The position numbers and the translations under genes were made by a program. Of a DNA stretch of 64,000 nucleotides, positions 26,803 to 36,927 are shown in pieces (the first letter of the stretch is position 1; every line of letters begins with the position of its first letter). The DNA comes from Virgibacillus halotolerans. GTDB lineage: Bacteria; Bacillota; Bacilli; Bacillales; Amphibacillaceae. The stretch spans positions 62,001-126,000 of the forward strand of contig NZ_JAFBEA010000011.1 of the NCBI RefSeq assembly GCF_016908515.1. The letters run 5' to 3'. The notes beneath the pieces were generated by a model that was given only the letters and a program-made list of their open reading frames with translations, did not search any database and was not told where the DNA came from.

Positions 26803-28038
26803 TTAATCATTAAACTTTTTGAATGCAATCACTGCATTATGTCCGCCGAAACCAAAGCCATTTGAAATTGCATAGTTTATTTTCATTTTCGATGCTTTGT
26901 TTGGAACGTAATTCAAGTCGCATTCCTCATCCGCGGTTTCGTAATTGATAGTAGCTGGTGCGATATCTTCCAATATACTTTTAAGCGTTATTATAGCCTC
27001 CACTCCACCCGCAGCACCAAATAGGTGTCCCGTCATCGATTTTGTAGAGCTTACCTTCAATTTATATGCATGCGACCCAAAAGTAGCCTTAATTGCTTTT
27101 GTTTCTGATTTGTCTCCTTCTGGTGTGCTTGTTCCATGCGCATTAATATAATCAACATCAGTAGGATGAATTCTCGCCATTTCTAAAGCTAGCTTCATCG
27201 CCCTTGCAGCACCATCGAAATCAGGAGATGTGATATGATAGGCATCGGTTGTTGAACCGTAACCGACAATCTCGCCCAAAATTGTTGCACCTCTTTGTTT
27301 AGCATGCTCATACTCTTCAAGTACTAAAATACCGGCACCTTCCGACATGACAAAGCCATCACGCTTACCATCAAAAGGACGGCTCGCCTTTTCCGGAGAA
27401 TCATTTAAAGTAGACATCGCCCTCATCCTTGAGAAACCAGCAAAAGATAAGGGATTAATGGAAGCCTCTGTGCCTCCCGCTACAATGGCATCAGAATAAC
27501 CATGTAATATATTTAAATAAGCTTCACCTATTGCATGGTTCCCTGTTGCACATGCTGAAACTGGCGAAAAACTTGGACCTTTAAAACTATATTTAATCGC
27601 TATAATACCTGCTGCCATATTACTAATCATCATTGGTGCCATAAATGGAGAAACTCTTCTTACGCCTCTTTCCAACAAAGAGTTATAATTGTCCATTACG
27701 GTGTCGATTCCACCAATTCCTGATCCTACGTAAACGCCTATCCGCTCTTTATTAATCGTATCCCGATTAAGTCCTGATTGCTCTATAGCTTGGTTCGCTG
27801 CTGCATAGGCATACTGCGCAAACAAGTCATATTTCCCTAACTCCTTTTTATCGAAGTAGTCTTCCGCAGGAAAGTCACTTACTTTTCCGGCAATCCGCGT
27901 GTTAATTTCTTTGAATTCACCGGATTCGACTTTTTTAATACCTGATTTACCTGCTTTAATATGACTCCAAAACGTATCTATATTATTTCCTAATGGTGAT
28001 ACAACTCCATAACCTGTTACGACAACTCGACGTTCCAT
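26803..28038 (-). CDS. fabF: Beta-ketoacyl-ACP synthase II, additional FabF
   Basis: This 411-residue condensing enzyme keeps the active-site Cys163 in SACATGNHAIG, the first His in NAHGTSTPEGD, the second in TGHLFGAAGG and the C-terminal GFGFGGHNA loop. Ile108 (GSGIGG), whose change gives cerulenin resistance in B. subtilis, is unchanged. It should elongate acyl-ACP with malonyl-ACP. GGAGGGATAAAAT precedes ATG 28038. It is not in a fab operon but 31 bases after a drug-exporter gene on an island, so it is probably a second FabF serving resistance or a special lipid. Confidence 0.93.
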   Translation of the reverse strand: MERRVVVTGYGVVSPLGNNIDTFWSHIKAGKSGIKKVESGEFKEINTRIAGKVSDFPAEDYFDKKELGKYDLFAQYAYAAANQAIEQSGLNRDTINKERIGVYVGSGIGGIDTVMDNYNSLLERGVRRVSPFMAPMMISNMAAGIIAIKYSFKGPSFSPVSACATGNHAIGEAYLNILHGYSDAIVAGGTEASINPLSFAGFSRMRAMSTLNDSPEKASRPFDGKRDGFVMSEGAGILVLEEYEHAKQRGATILGEIVGYGSTTDAYHITSPDFDGAARAMKLALEMARIHPTDVDYINAHGTSTPEGDKSETKAIKATFGSHAYKLKVSSTKSMTGHLFGAAGGVEAIITLKSILEDIAPATINYETADEECDLNYVPNKASKMKINYAISNGFGFGGHNAVIAFKKFND

Positions 28039-28069
28039 ATTTTATCCCTCCAATAAATTCGATATGTTT

Positions 28070-29434
28070 TCATGTTAGCTGCTTTAACCTAGCTTTTCGA
28101 TAATATAAACCGTATATTAAAACAGCTATAACTATAACAAAGGAAAAGCAAATATATATATTTCTATAAATAATTTCTGAAGATAAACTTTCTTGAAGTA
28201 CTAATAATAATCCAGAAATTGTCACACCGAGCCCCGCACCTAAAAATTGTATTAATTGGACAACACCTATCCCTGAAGCAATTTGAGCCTTTGGCAGAAT
28301 TCTTGTTACTTCGTTGGAAATACTCGTAGAGAGTGCTGTAAAGCCAACACTCGCGAACATATATGTTAAAAGTATGAAATAGGGAGTTAAGGTAGACAAG
28401 AATGCAAATAGGATTGCGGCACATAATAAAAATAATTGGCCAAAAATAATTAATGGTGCATTGCCAAAACGGTCAACTAATCTTCCTATAAATTGTCCGG
28501 CAATCACCGCAATAATGGCGCCTGGAAAAATGATCATTCCTACCACTACTGGTTCTTTTCCGAATACAGTCGTAAGAATAATGGGCATTAAAAATAGATT
28601 TGAAAAGTTTATGAAAAAGGCTGAACAAGCAATAAATAGTAGTTTTGTATACTGCTTGTTTCTAAGGAGTATTGGCGGAATAAACGGCTCTTCCGTCTTA
28701 TTAAGATATCTCCACCATGCCGCGAATAGGACAATGGTTCCCACTAGGATGACATATGAAAATGTGGATAGAAAAAGTAATAGACTTGTAACACTAAGTC
28801 CCGTTAGAATTGCACCATATAGGTCGAAATGTCCTTTTTTTATGTCCTCTTTTGGCAAGTACTTGTGGAAGAAAGGTAGAGATAGAATTGAAAATCCTGG
28901 GATAACGAAAAGATAATTCCATCCTAAGTATTGAGTGATTACTCCCCCTATTACAGGACCTAACCCAAATGCTAGAGAGGCAGCTGAAGCAATAATTGCC
29001 ATCGCTTTTCCACGCCTTGATAGGGGGATATAACGTCCAGCCATTATCATACCCAATCCCATCACTGCTCCGGCTCCAGCAGCCTGAAAAATTCGAACCC
29101 CTAACAATATAAAGAAATGAGTTGAAAAGAAACCGATTATCGATGTGATTCCTAAAATGCTAATGCCAAAGAGTAAAAGTCTCGATAGGGAAATAAAATC
29201 GGATAGCCTACTAAAAGTCAACGTAGAAATGGCGAACATGATTGAATAACCAGAAACAAGCCATGATGCCGTTGATGAACTTAAGGAAAAGTCTATAAGT
29301 ATAGAAGGCAATGCAACATTAAACATTGTCGTATTCATTACCGCAAGCAAGGTGGCAATACTCCAAATTAAAATGATTTTATTCTCTTGAAAGGGCACCT
29401 GGCTATCATCTTTGAAAGAAGAAATTGAGGTCAT
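28070..29434 (-). CDS. MFS drug exporter, TetA(L)/DHA2-like
   Basis: This 454-residue membrane protein has 12-14 predicted helices. MNTTMFNVALPSI near the N-terminus and TASWLVSGYSIMFAISTLTF resemble 14-helix exporters such as Tet(L)/Tet(K). GLGPVIGGVI is antiporter motif C. It probably expels a drug or metabolite by proton exchange. The fabF gene follows in the same orientation after 31 bases, so they are likely co-transcribed. The start has only a weak GGGATC site. Confidence 0.9.
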   Translation of the reverse strand: MTSISSFKDDSQVPFQENKIILIWSIATLLAVMNTTMFNVALPSILIDFSLSSSTASWLVSGYSIMFAISTLTFSRLSDFISLSRLLLFGISILGITSIIGFFSTHFFILLGVRIFQAAGAGAVMGLGMIMAGRYIPLSRRGKAMAIIASAASLAFGLGPVIGGVITQYLGWNYLFVIPGFSILSLPFFHKYLPKEDIKKGHFDLYGAILTGLSVTSLLLFLSTFSYVILVGTIVLFAAWWRYLNKTEEPFIPPILLRNKQYTKLLFIACSAFFINFSNLFLMPIILTTVFGKEPVVVGMIIFPGAIIAVIAGQFIGRLVDRFGNAPLIIFGQLFLLCAAILFAFLSTLTPYFILLTYMFASVGFTALSTSISNEVTRILPKAQIASGIGVVQLIQFLGAGLGVTISGLLLVLQESLSSEIIYRNIYICFSFVIVIAVLIYGLYYRKARLKQLT

Positions 29435-29560
29435 TTGATCCCAGCCTTATTTTTTAAATAGTTGTAAAAACATACAAAATTGCCTTCACGACTTATAACG
29501 TCCCAGATGAAGCTTAATCATATGGAACATTCCTCACTTCTATCATTAATATTGTTTTAT

Positions 29561-29611
29561 AAAGAGGCGCTGCGAAAGGTTAAATCCATTACCTTTTTTA
29601 GCACCCCTTTA
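29561..29611 (-). terminator. Imperfect terminator of oxidoreductase cluster copy 2
   Basis: AAAGAGGCGCTGCGAAAGGT pairs imperfectly with ACCTTTTTTAGCACCCCTTT. It corresponds to the perfect hairpin ending copy 1 at 21446-21491. Confidence 0.6.
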
Positions 29612-29665
29612 TATGTGTCTTTTTATCATTAGGTCAACTCATATGTTATATGTTATTGTTCCCTT

Positions 29666-30664
29666 TTATAGTTTAACAAGAGTTCTACCGCGTACTTTTC
29701 CTTCTAATATAGATGTTAATACTTCTGGTAGCTCTTTTAATGATATCTCATTTACCATCTCTTCATTTAGATTTGTTGGTTTTAAGTCATCACCTAAGCG
29801 ATTCCAAATTTCTAAACGCTTGTTCATTGGATATTGAACCGAGTCAACACCAAGCCAATTAATACCTCTTGAAATATGAGGAAAAACGGTTGTGGAAACT
29901 TCACTGCCGCCTGTGAAACCACATGTAGCTACAGATCCACCATACTTCAATGTACTTAGAATGTATTGGAGCGTTTTTCCCCCAACAGGATCAACCGCTG
30001 CTGCCCATTTTTCTTCACGTACTGGATGATTATCGTTATCTACAATCTCATCTCTATGAATGATTTGTTTAGCGCCTAATCCTTTCAAATATTCTTCTTG
30101 ATTTGATTTGCCCGTACTAGCTACAACATCATAGCCTTTTTTAGCCAAGATATTCACAGCAATACTGCCCACTCCTCCTGTTGCACCAGCTACCAAAACA
30201 GGTCCATGGCTTGGTTCTAAATCATTATCTTCAAGTCTTTGAACGGCTAATGCTGCGGTAAACCCAGCTGTTCCAAGGATCATGGCTTCTTTTAAAGATA
30301 ATCCTTTTGGAAGAGGAACAACCCACTCCGCAGGTACACGTGCAATTTCACTAAATCCGCCAAAATGTCCTGTTCCTAATTGGTAACTAGTTACAATGAC
30401 TTCATCACCTGATTGATATCGCTCATCTTTCGAATCAATCACTGTTCCAGCCAAATCAATTCCTGGTACTATAGGGTAGGAATCTACAAACTTGTTTAGG
30501 ATAGCTACTGCACCGTCTTTAAAGTTCACACTAGAATATGCCACACGAATGGTTACTTTACCTTCAGGAAGATCATCCATACTTAATTGTTTGATTTCTA
30601 AATTTGTCTGATCATTTACTTTATCTAATACCATTGCTTGAAAATTATTCATTTTATTTATCAT
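29666..30664 (-). CDS. Acrylyl-CoA reductase (YhdH) family oxidoreductase, copy 2
   Basis: This 332-residue zinc-free MDR enzyme has YSSVNFKDGAVAI near the N-terminus and the nucleotide-binding motif VAGATGGVGSIAVNIL. It has the same length as copy 1 at 20390-21388, with a few scattered substitutions (for example RYQSGDEV instead of RFTIGDEV). It is the last gene of the minus-strand copy-2 cluster and overlaps the thioesterase by 11 bases. Confidence 0.93.
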   Translation of the reverse strand: MINKMNNFQAMVLDKVNDQTNLEIKQLSMDDLPEGKVTIRVAYSSVNFKDGAVAILNKFVDSYPIVPGIDLAGTVIDSKDERYQSGDEVIVTSYQLGTGHFGGFSEIARVPAEWVVPLPKGLSLKEAMILGTAGFTAALAVQRLEDNDLEPSHGPVLVAGATGGVGSIAVNILAKKGYDVVASTGKSNQEEYLKGLGAKQIIHRDEIVDNDNHPVREEKWAAAVDPVGGKTLQYILSTLKYGGSVATCGFTGGSEVSTTVFPHISRGINWLGVDSVQYPMNKRLEIWNRLGDDLKPTNLNEEMVNEISLKELPEVLTSILEGKVRGRTLVKL

Positions 30665-31109
30665 TTCCTCTCTCTACTCTGTTTTGTTGAGAATTTCCTT
30701 TCAAAATCATACACGTACTAGTTGAATGGGCAACAAGACTATCTTTTTCGTCATATACATGACATTCCAGTAGCCCAACTGTGGCACCTTTTTTAATTAA
30801 TTTCCCTTCAGCTCGAAGTTTCGATTTAAAAACAGGTTTAAGGAAATTCAATTTAATTTCTATTGTCGTAAAAATTTCATCTTCAGCAAGCGTACTAGCA
30901 AACGCTAATCCCATCGCAGCATCGGCTATATCACAAAGTACCCCACCATGTAGCGTGCCCATCGGATTATGCAATCTTTCAGAAGCTTCTAATTCAACAA
31001 CAACTCTACCTTCTTCAGCACCTACCACCTTAAAACCAAGTACTTGTGCAACTGGGGGGTCAGCTATTTCACCCGTCATCATTTTCTTTACGTTTTCTAA
31101 GTGATTCAT
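30654..31109 (-). CDS. PaaI family thioesterase, copy 2
   Basis: This 151-residue hotdog-fold thioesterase has the motif HNPMGTLHGGVLCDIADAAM. It differs from copy 1 at scattered positions (GEIADPP for SEIPGPP near the N-terminus). A GGAGGCGTCGATA site precedes ATG 31109. It is located between the hydrolase and YhdH genes exactly as in copy 1. Confidence 0.92.
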   Translation of the reverse strand: MNHLENVKKMMTGEIADPPVAQVLGFKVVGAEEGRVVVELEASERLHNPMGTLHGGVLCDIADAAMGLAFASTLAEDEIFTTIEIKLNFLKPVFKSKLRAEGKLIKKGATVGLLECHVYDEKDSLVAHSTSTCMILKGNSQQNRVERGNDK

Positions 31110-31225
31110 TATCGACGCCTCCTAAATAATAAATTTTAATTTTTAAGAGTATTTTTCAACGAGGCCGCTGAGGATGTCCATTTTGGTGCAGCTCTTTTGT
31201 GATTTTGATTGAACTCATCTGATGA

Positions 31226-32065
31226 TTAGGCGTCAATAAAAAGCTTTACATGTTCAGCAAATAGCTTAGGATATTGGAACAGATGCCCATGCCCAGCATC
31301 TGGGTAAATGATAAGCTGTGCGTTAGGTAGTTGCCTGGCAAGAATTATACTGTTTTCGGTAGGTACCATAATATCCTCAGCACCGTTGGTTACAAGTACT
31401 GGTTGCTTAATCTGATGTAGCCGCTCATAGGATTGGTTATACACACGATCAGCCCACTGTAATATCGCCTTCAGCTGTGCATCACGTGCGTGCTCTGAAC
31501 TTTCAACTTGTTTCTGTTTCACAATACGCTCCAAGGAAGCTGCTCCAGCTTTACGACTAGTTTCAGTCGGTGAATAAAAAAGAAATAGAGCATTTTCGAG
31601 GGCCTTATTCCTATCGTCCGAAGTACTAGCAAGATATACATCATGTCTGAATTTGAGTCCCACCCCTGATTGTGGAGCAGTACCTGAGAGTACTAAGCGG
31701 CGAACTAAATCCGGCTGTTGCAACGCTAACTCCTGAACTACGAACCCACCAATTGAGAAACCAAGTACATCGACCTGTTGCAAACCAAGTGCATGAATAA
31801 AGGATGCTGCTTCTTTGGCCATTTCAGCTATAGTAGATGGCGTTTCACCATTGGATTCACCGACACCGGTATTATCGAAAAGAATAATTGGTCTATCTTT
31901 AGCCAGGGACTCAATAACCTCGGGATCCCAGTTTTCCATTGTTCCTCGGAAGTGAATAAAGAACACCAGTGGAACACCAGCCTCTTTGCCAAACTTCCTA
32001 TAGGCAAATCGAATTCCATTGGCTTCGACATACTTTGATGTAGTTGGAATAGTAAATTTTGACAT
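31226..32065 (-). CDS. Alpha/beta hydrolase, copy 2
   Basis: This 279-residue serine hydrolase has the same motifs as copy 1: HFRGTMENWDP, nucleophile elbow GFSIGG, DAGHGHLFQYP. ATG 32065 follows AAAGGAGACAATACA, identical to copy 1. CTTGATA/TATCAAG (32121-32140) pair as a short hairpin in the leader; in copy 1 the same leader is kept with one change. The middle part (residues 145-210) is the most diverged between the copies. Confidence 0.92.
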   Translation of the reverse strand: MSKFTIPTTSKYVEANGIRFAYRKFGKEAGVPLVFFIHFRGTMENWDPEVIESLAKDRPIILFDNTGVGESNGETPSTIAEMAKEAASFIHALGLQQVDVLGFSIGGFVVQELALQQPDLVRRLVLSGTAPQSGVGLKFRHDVYLASTSDDRNKALENALFLFYSPTETSRKAGAASLERIVKQKQVESSEHARDAQLKAILQWADRVYNQSYERLHQIKQPVLVTNGAEDIMVPTENSIILARQLPNAQLIIYPDAGHGHLFQYPKLFAEHVKLFIDA

Positions 32066-32213
32066 TGTATTGTCTCCTTTCGAACCTATCGCTCGGATAG
32101 TTAGAAATATTTTTTTCATGCTTGATATTGTAGTATCAAGGACTTAAACCAGTATTTGTAATGCCTTTCCATTTTGTTACGTTGATTTATAACACCAATC
32201 GTTCATGTAATGG

Positions 32214-33212
32214 TTATCTAATTTTTAAAATAATCTCCCCTTTTGCTCTGCCTGTTTCCGAATATTTCATCGCCTCTTCAACTCCATCCATAGGGAAAAT
32301 TCTATCAATGATAGGTTTGATTTCCCCAGATTCAATATAGTTTGTAATCGTACTTAATTGTTCCCCACTTGCCTTCACAAACATAAATGTATATTGCACA
32401 TGATGTTTTTTCTCGAGTTTTGTAAGCTTATGACTCGCTGCTGAAAACAACATCGTTTTCAAAAGTCCCAACCCATCTGCTTTAGCAAATCGAGCATTTG
32501 GCAAGCCAGATAGAGAGATGATTTGTCCGCCTTTTTTAACAATTTTGAATGACCTTTCGAGTATGTCACCACCTAGTGTGTCAAATACGGCATCATAGTT
32601 TTCCAATAGATCTTCAAACTTTTCCGTTTTATAATTAATAACTTCATCCGCACCAACCGATTTTACTAAATCCATTCCGGCTTCACTCGTAGTTGTTGCA
32701 ACAGTAGCCCCCATTAACTTTGCAAGTTGGATCGCAAAAGTTCCAACACCTCCAGCCCCTGCTTGAATCAAAATCTTCTGTCCTTTTTGTAATTGTAAGA
32801 TGTCATGAAAAGCTTGATAAGCTGTTAAACCGACCAGTGGGATTGCTGCTGCTTCTTCAAAACTCAAGTTCTTCGGTTTCAAAGCTATATCATTTTCATG
32901 AACGGAAATATATTCTGCAAAAGTACCAATACTTTGCTTACGCGGTCGGCCATATATTTCATCTCCGACTTTAAAACGCGTTACTTTTTTGCCTGCCTTG
33001 ACCACAACACCAGAAAAGTCATTCCCAAGAATAAGTGGCATTTCATATTTAATTAATAATTTTATTGTTCCATCACGTATCTTAGAGTCAAGTGGATTGA
33101 TACTTGCCACATGTATTTCTGCCAACACCTCATAATCACCTACTGTGGGCATAGGCCTGTCGGCTAACAACAGAGGAGTTTTTCCGTATTTTTCAATTAT
33201 CATTGCTTTCAT
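32214..33212 (-). CDS. NADP-dependent zinc-binding alcohol dehydrogenase / quinone oxidoreductase
   Basis: This 332-residue MDR enzyme has ASINPLDSKIRDGTI near residue 45, LILGNDFSGVVVKAG and a Rossmann site GAGGVGTFAIQLAKLMGATV. It reduces quinones or alpha,beta-unsaturated carbonyls with NADPH. The intact gene here corresponds to the deletion remnant at 18649-18842 in copy 1. GGAGGCTTT fits ATG 33212 (seven bases) better than ATG 33215. It lies 22 bases after the aldo/keto reductase gene in the same operon. Confidence 0.93.
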   Translation of the reverse strand: MKAMIIEKYGKTPLLLADRPMPTVGDYEVLAEIHVASINPLDSKIRDGTIKLLIKYEMPLILGNDFSGVVVKAGKKVTRFKVGDEIYGRPRKQSIGTFAEYISVHENDIALKPKNLSFEEAAAIPLVGLTAYQAFHDILQLQKGQKILIQAGAGGVGTFAIQLAKLMGATVATTTSEAGMDLVKSVGADEVINYKTEKFEDLLENYDAVFDTLGGDILERSFKIVKKGGQIISLSGLPNARFAKADGLGLLKTMLFSAASHKLTKLEKKHHVQYTFMFVKASGEQLSTITNYIESGEIKPIIDRIFPMDGVEEAMKYSETGRAKGEIILKIR

Positions 33213-33234
33213 CATAAAGCCTCCAAAAAACGTT

Positions 33235-34272
33235 TTAACGAAGGACTCTTCGTTTGTTTGCTTGTAACCAACCGGGAGCCCAACCTCTTTCCATTGTATC
33301 CAGGGTTATCCCTGGTGGAACAATAGAATCAATTTCGTCGAGAATATCGTTACTTAATCGGATGTCTTTACCTTTTAATGTTTCTCGAAGTTGCTCAAGC
33401 GTTCTAGGCCCTATAATGGCTGAAGTTATGCAAGGGTAAGCTTGCGTGAATGCCATGGCAAGATGTGGTAAAGTCATCCCCACTTTATTTGCAAGTGTTT
33501 GTAGTTTTGTTATAGCTTCAAATTTGAGACGATTTTCTTCTCGGTTAGGGTCTACAATAGATTGCAGATTTCCTGCAAAGGTGGCTGCTCTTGAATTGGA
33601 GGGGACTGCCTCCCCAAAACCGTATTTACCAGTTAATAAACCACCCGAAAGTGGACTCCAAACCATAACTCCCATTCCGTATTTCGCTGTGGCAGCAAGT
33701 AAATCAAATTCGATACTACGATTTAATATGGAATACGGGGATTGCTCAGAGATAAACCGTGCTACATTTTTACGTTCGCTAATCCATTGAGCTTCTGTAA
33801 CTTGCCAAGCTTGGAAATTAGATGTGCCAATGTAGCGAATCTTCCCTTCAGTGACCAAATCCGTCAGTACACTAAGTGTCTCTTCAATATCGGTATTAAG
33901 ATCAGGCTCGTGTAGTTGATACAAATCGATATAATCAGTTTGCAACCTTCTCAAACTATCTTCTACAGCTTTTCTTATCCAGTACTTTGAATTTCCCGAT
34001 TGATTTTGCCCACTGCCCATGGGCTTGCCACCCTTAGTGCCCAGAATGACATCCTGTCTGCGCCCTTTTAATAATTTACCTAGAATTTCTTCTGATTGAC
34101 CACTTGAATAGACATCTGCCGTATCAATTAGGTTAATTCCTTCAGCTAAAGCTTCATCCAAAATAGGTGCAACTTCAATCTCAGTATTATTCCCCCAAAA
34201 ACCAAATGTACCGGTACCTAATACAAAACTGCTTACTTTTAGACCTGTGCGGCCTAATACTCTGTATTCCAT
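33235..34272 (-). CDS. Aldo/keto reductase
   Basis: This 345-residue TIM-barrel enzyme has the catalytic tetrad: Asp in NLIDTADVYSSGQSEE, Tyr nearby, Lys in ILGTKGG and His in YQLHEPD. It reduces carbonyls with NADPH. It is the first intact gene after the operator-like site GAATGCTCATTCTC (34307-34320) and probably leads the transcript that continues through the quinone reductase, hydrolase, thioesterase and YhdH genes. Copy 1 lacks it. Confidence 0.93.
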   Translation of the reverse strand: MEYRVLGRTGLKVSSFVLGTGTFGFWGNNTEIEVAPILDEALAEGINLIDTADVYSSGQSEEILGKLLKGRRQDVILGTKGGKPMGSGQNQSGNSKYWIRKAVEDSLRRLQTDYIDLYQLHEPDLNTDIEETLSVLTDLVTEGKIRYIGTSNFQAWQVTEAQWISERKNVARFISEQSPYSILNRSIEFDLLAATAKYGMGVMVWSPLSGGLLTGKYGFGEAVPSNSRAATFAGNLQSIVDPNREENRLKFEAITKLQTLANKVGMTLPHLAMAFTQAYPCITSAIIGPRTLEQLRETLKGKDIRLSNDILDEIDSIVPPGITLDTMERGWAPGWLQANKRRVLR

Positions 34273-34306
34273 TTATCCCCAACCCCTTCTTTGATATGTT
34301 ATTTTA

Positions 34307-34320
34307 GAATGCTCATTCTC
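34307..34320. promoter_or_regulatory. Operator-like site before the aldo/keto reductase
   Basis: GAATGCTCATTCTC fits the motif seen near both TetR genes and lies 35 bases upstream of the reductase start. Confidence 0.55.
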
Positions 34321-34562
34321 ATTAAATTAAAAATTTCCCCCGAACGATGCTTACTCTTACTGTCCAGTGATTTTATTCAAATCATTCTAATGTGATTTTC
34401 CCGTTTTAGCTACCTTTAGACTTGCAGAACTATTTGAGTGATAAACACGAATACGCACACATGACAAGAAAACTAGCATAGCCACAAATATGAATTGTTA
34501 TGTCGATAATGCAACCTTACTTTTTGTTATTATCTATTAAATAATTACAAAAACAAGATCAA

Positions 34563-35315
<753 letters not shown>

Positions 35316-35663
35316 GCCCTACATGCAACTCCTGTGCAACCATTCCTCCTATTGAAAAGCCTAGAATATCGACTTGTTTTAGATCAAGTGCCTTAATAAA
35401 AGTTGCCCCATCCTTTGCCATTTCAGCTATAGTAGATGGCGTTTCCCACTGGATTCACCGACACCAGTATTATCAAAAAGAATAATTGGTCGACTTTCTG
35501 CTAAAGCACAAATCATATTAGGATCCCAGTTTTCCATTGTTCCACGGAAGTGAATGAAGAAAACGAGCGGAATTCCTGTTTCTCGGCCGAACTTTCGATA
35601 GGCAAAGCGGATTCCTTCAGCTTCGAAATAACTTGATTCAGTTGGAATTGTAAATGTTGACAT
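35316..35663 (-). pseudogene. Alpha/beta hydrolase N-terminal remnant fused to OYE
   Basis: MSTFTIPTESSYFEAEGIRF to DNTGVGESSG matches the intact hydrolases. One base is lost near 35441 (GTTTCCCACTGG against GTTTCACCATTGG), shifting the frame; then LDLKQVDILGFSIGGMVAQE continues and joins OYE sequence at HVGRVSH. The fusion arose by deletion between two neighbouring genes. The AAAGGAGACTATACA leader is preserved. Confidence 0.8.
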
Positions 35664-35843
35664 TGTATAGTCTCCTTTCGAACTTATTGTTCGAGTATTT
35701 TTAAATTAGATTTTATCTGTCTGGCAGTGACTTACTGTACATGTGATGGCTGCCTGATTTTCAATATAATTTTCCCTTCTAATCTCTTGTAAAGGAAATA
35801 ATTTACTCTACAAGTATACGTACAATTTTAATTGAAATAATTC

Positions 35844-35859
35844 GAGAACGAACATTCTC
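35844..35859. promoter_or_regulatory. Operator-like site after TetR copy 2
   Basis: GAGAACGAACATTCTC, near-palindromic. It lies between TetR copy 2 and the hydrolase remnant, corresponding in position to the 34-bp palindrome of copy 1. Confidence 0.6.
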
Positions 35860-35880
35860 AAAAGAGTAAAAAAAGAAAGC

Positions 35881-36456
35881 TTAATCCAAGACAGACAGTG
35901 TCATATCGATAATGCTTTCCAATTTTTCTTTATCATCGCTTGTTTTCGCTAATACTCGCAATCCCACTAATGAATTATGAATAAATTGGGAGAGATTTTC
36001 CGCATCATGATGATTAGATATTTCTCCTAATGTTTGACCTCGAAGCAATAGCTCGTACAGTAGTTTTTCAGTCTTTGAGAAACTATCCACAACTTTCTCT
36101 GCCACCTCTTCGTCATGCAGGGATAATTCAACTGCTGTATTTACTGTTAAACAACCAATAGGTTTTTTTTCGTTTTTATAAATTGCAATCTCAAATAAAC
36201 GCCTGATGGCCTGTTTTACCGAATTCAGTGGCTTTACTTGCGAATCTATCTTGGTCCCTATTACCTCTTCATAGTGATCCAATGCTCTCATAAATAATGT
36301 GTGCTTATCGCCAAATGTATCGTATATACTTCTGCGATGGACGCCCATATGCGTGACTAAATCTTGCATCGAGGTTTTTTCATAGCCTTGTTTCCAAAAG
36401 AGTACCATAGCTTTTTGTAATACTTCATTTTCATCGTATTCTTTGATTCTTGCCAT
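35881..36456 (-). CDS. TetR family regulator, copy 2
   Basis: This 191-residue regulator has its helix-turn-helix in KTSMQDLVTHMGVHRRSIYD and the conserved PIGCLTVNTAVELSLHDEEV. It is the paralogue of 18008-18583, so the clusters diverged well before now. AAGGAGGGGAATTGG precedes ATG 36456. GAGAACGATCATTCTC lies 77 bases upstream. It probably represses itself and the enzymes downstream, with an electrophile or quinone as inducer by analogy with similar clusters. Confidence 0.93.
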   Translation of the reverse strand: MARIKEYDENEVLQKAMVLFWKQGYEKTSMQDLVTHMGVHRRSIYDTFGDKHTLFMRALDHYEEVIGTKIDSQVKPLNSVKQAIRRLFEIAIYKNEKKPIGCLTVNTAVELSLHDEEVAEKVVDSFSKTEKLLYELLLRGQTLGEISNHHDAENLSQFIHNSLVGLRVLAKTSDDKEKLESIIDMTLSVLD

Positions 36457-36532
36457 CCAATTCCCCTCCTTTCTAAAAGCAGCTCTTTATAACGTCGTTT
36501 AAAAAGCCTTTAAGTACTTAGAAGCCCGTTTC

Positions 36533-36548
36533 GAGAACGATCATTCTC
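36533..36548. promoter_or_regulatory. Operator-like site before TetR copy 2
   Basis: GAGAACGATCATTCTC is a near-perfect 16-bp palindrome and the best copy of the motif, upstream of the minus-strand tetR. Confidence 0.65.
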
Positions 36549-36782
36549 ATTTTCCTAAAAAAATATTGCTTACCCCTTACCTTAATATACCTTACGATAT
36601 CATTTAAAGAACGATCAATCAATAAAAATAACTTCAGTAATTATTATACCATTACCATATGCTTTAGAACCATCGGATAGTGATTTTTTCTCAAAATATA
36701 ATTCAACCAGAGAAAATTGGTAATTAAATAAATTTTTCATCTTACACTATCCGAATCTTGATTATCTTGTTCCACAATACGA

Positions 36783-36917
36783 GCGGGTCTGATTGTTGAT
36801 CTTTTGAAAGTAAAAGGCAAAGAAGTTGCAAATAAAGAAGGATATTCAGAAAATAGTGTGGAAAGAGAGATTAGAAGTCTCCTTTTCATTGCTTTAACAA
36901 ATATGAAAAAGTCTTAA
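36783..36917 (+). pseudogene. Possible regulator C-terminal fragment
   Basis: The plus strand reads GLIVDLLKVKGKEVANKEGY to REIRSLLFIALTNMKKS and stops. The ending resembles TetR regulator C-termini. There is no start or N-terminal domain. It is the only coding-like content of 36550-36927. Confidence 0.35.
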
Positions 36918-36927
36918 TTTTAACGGA

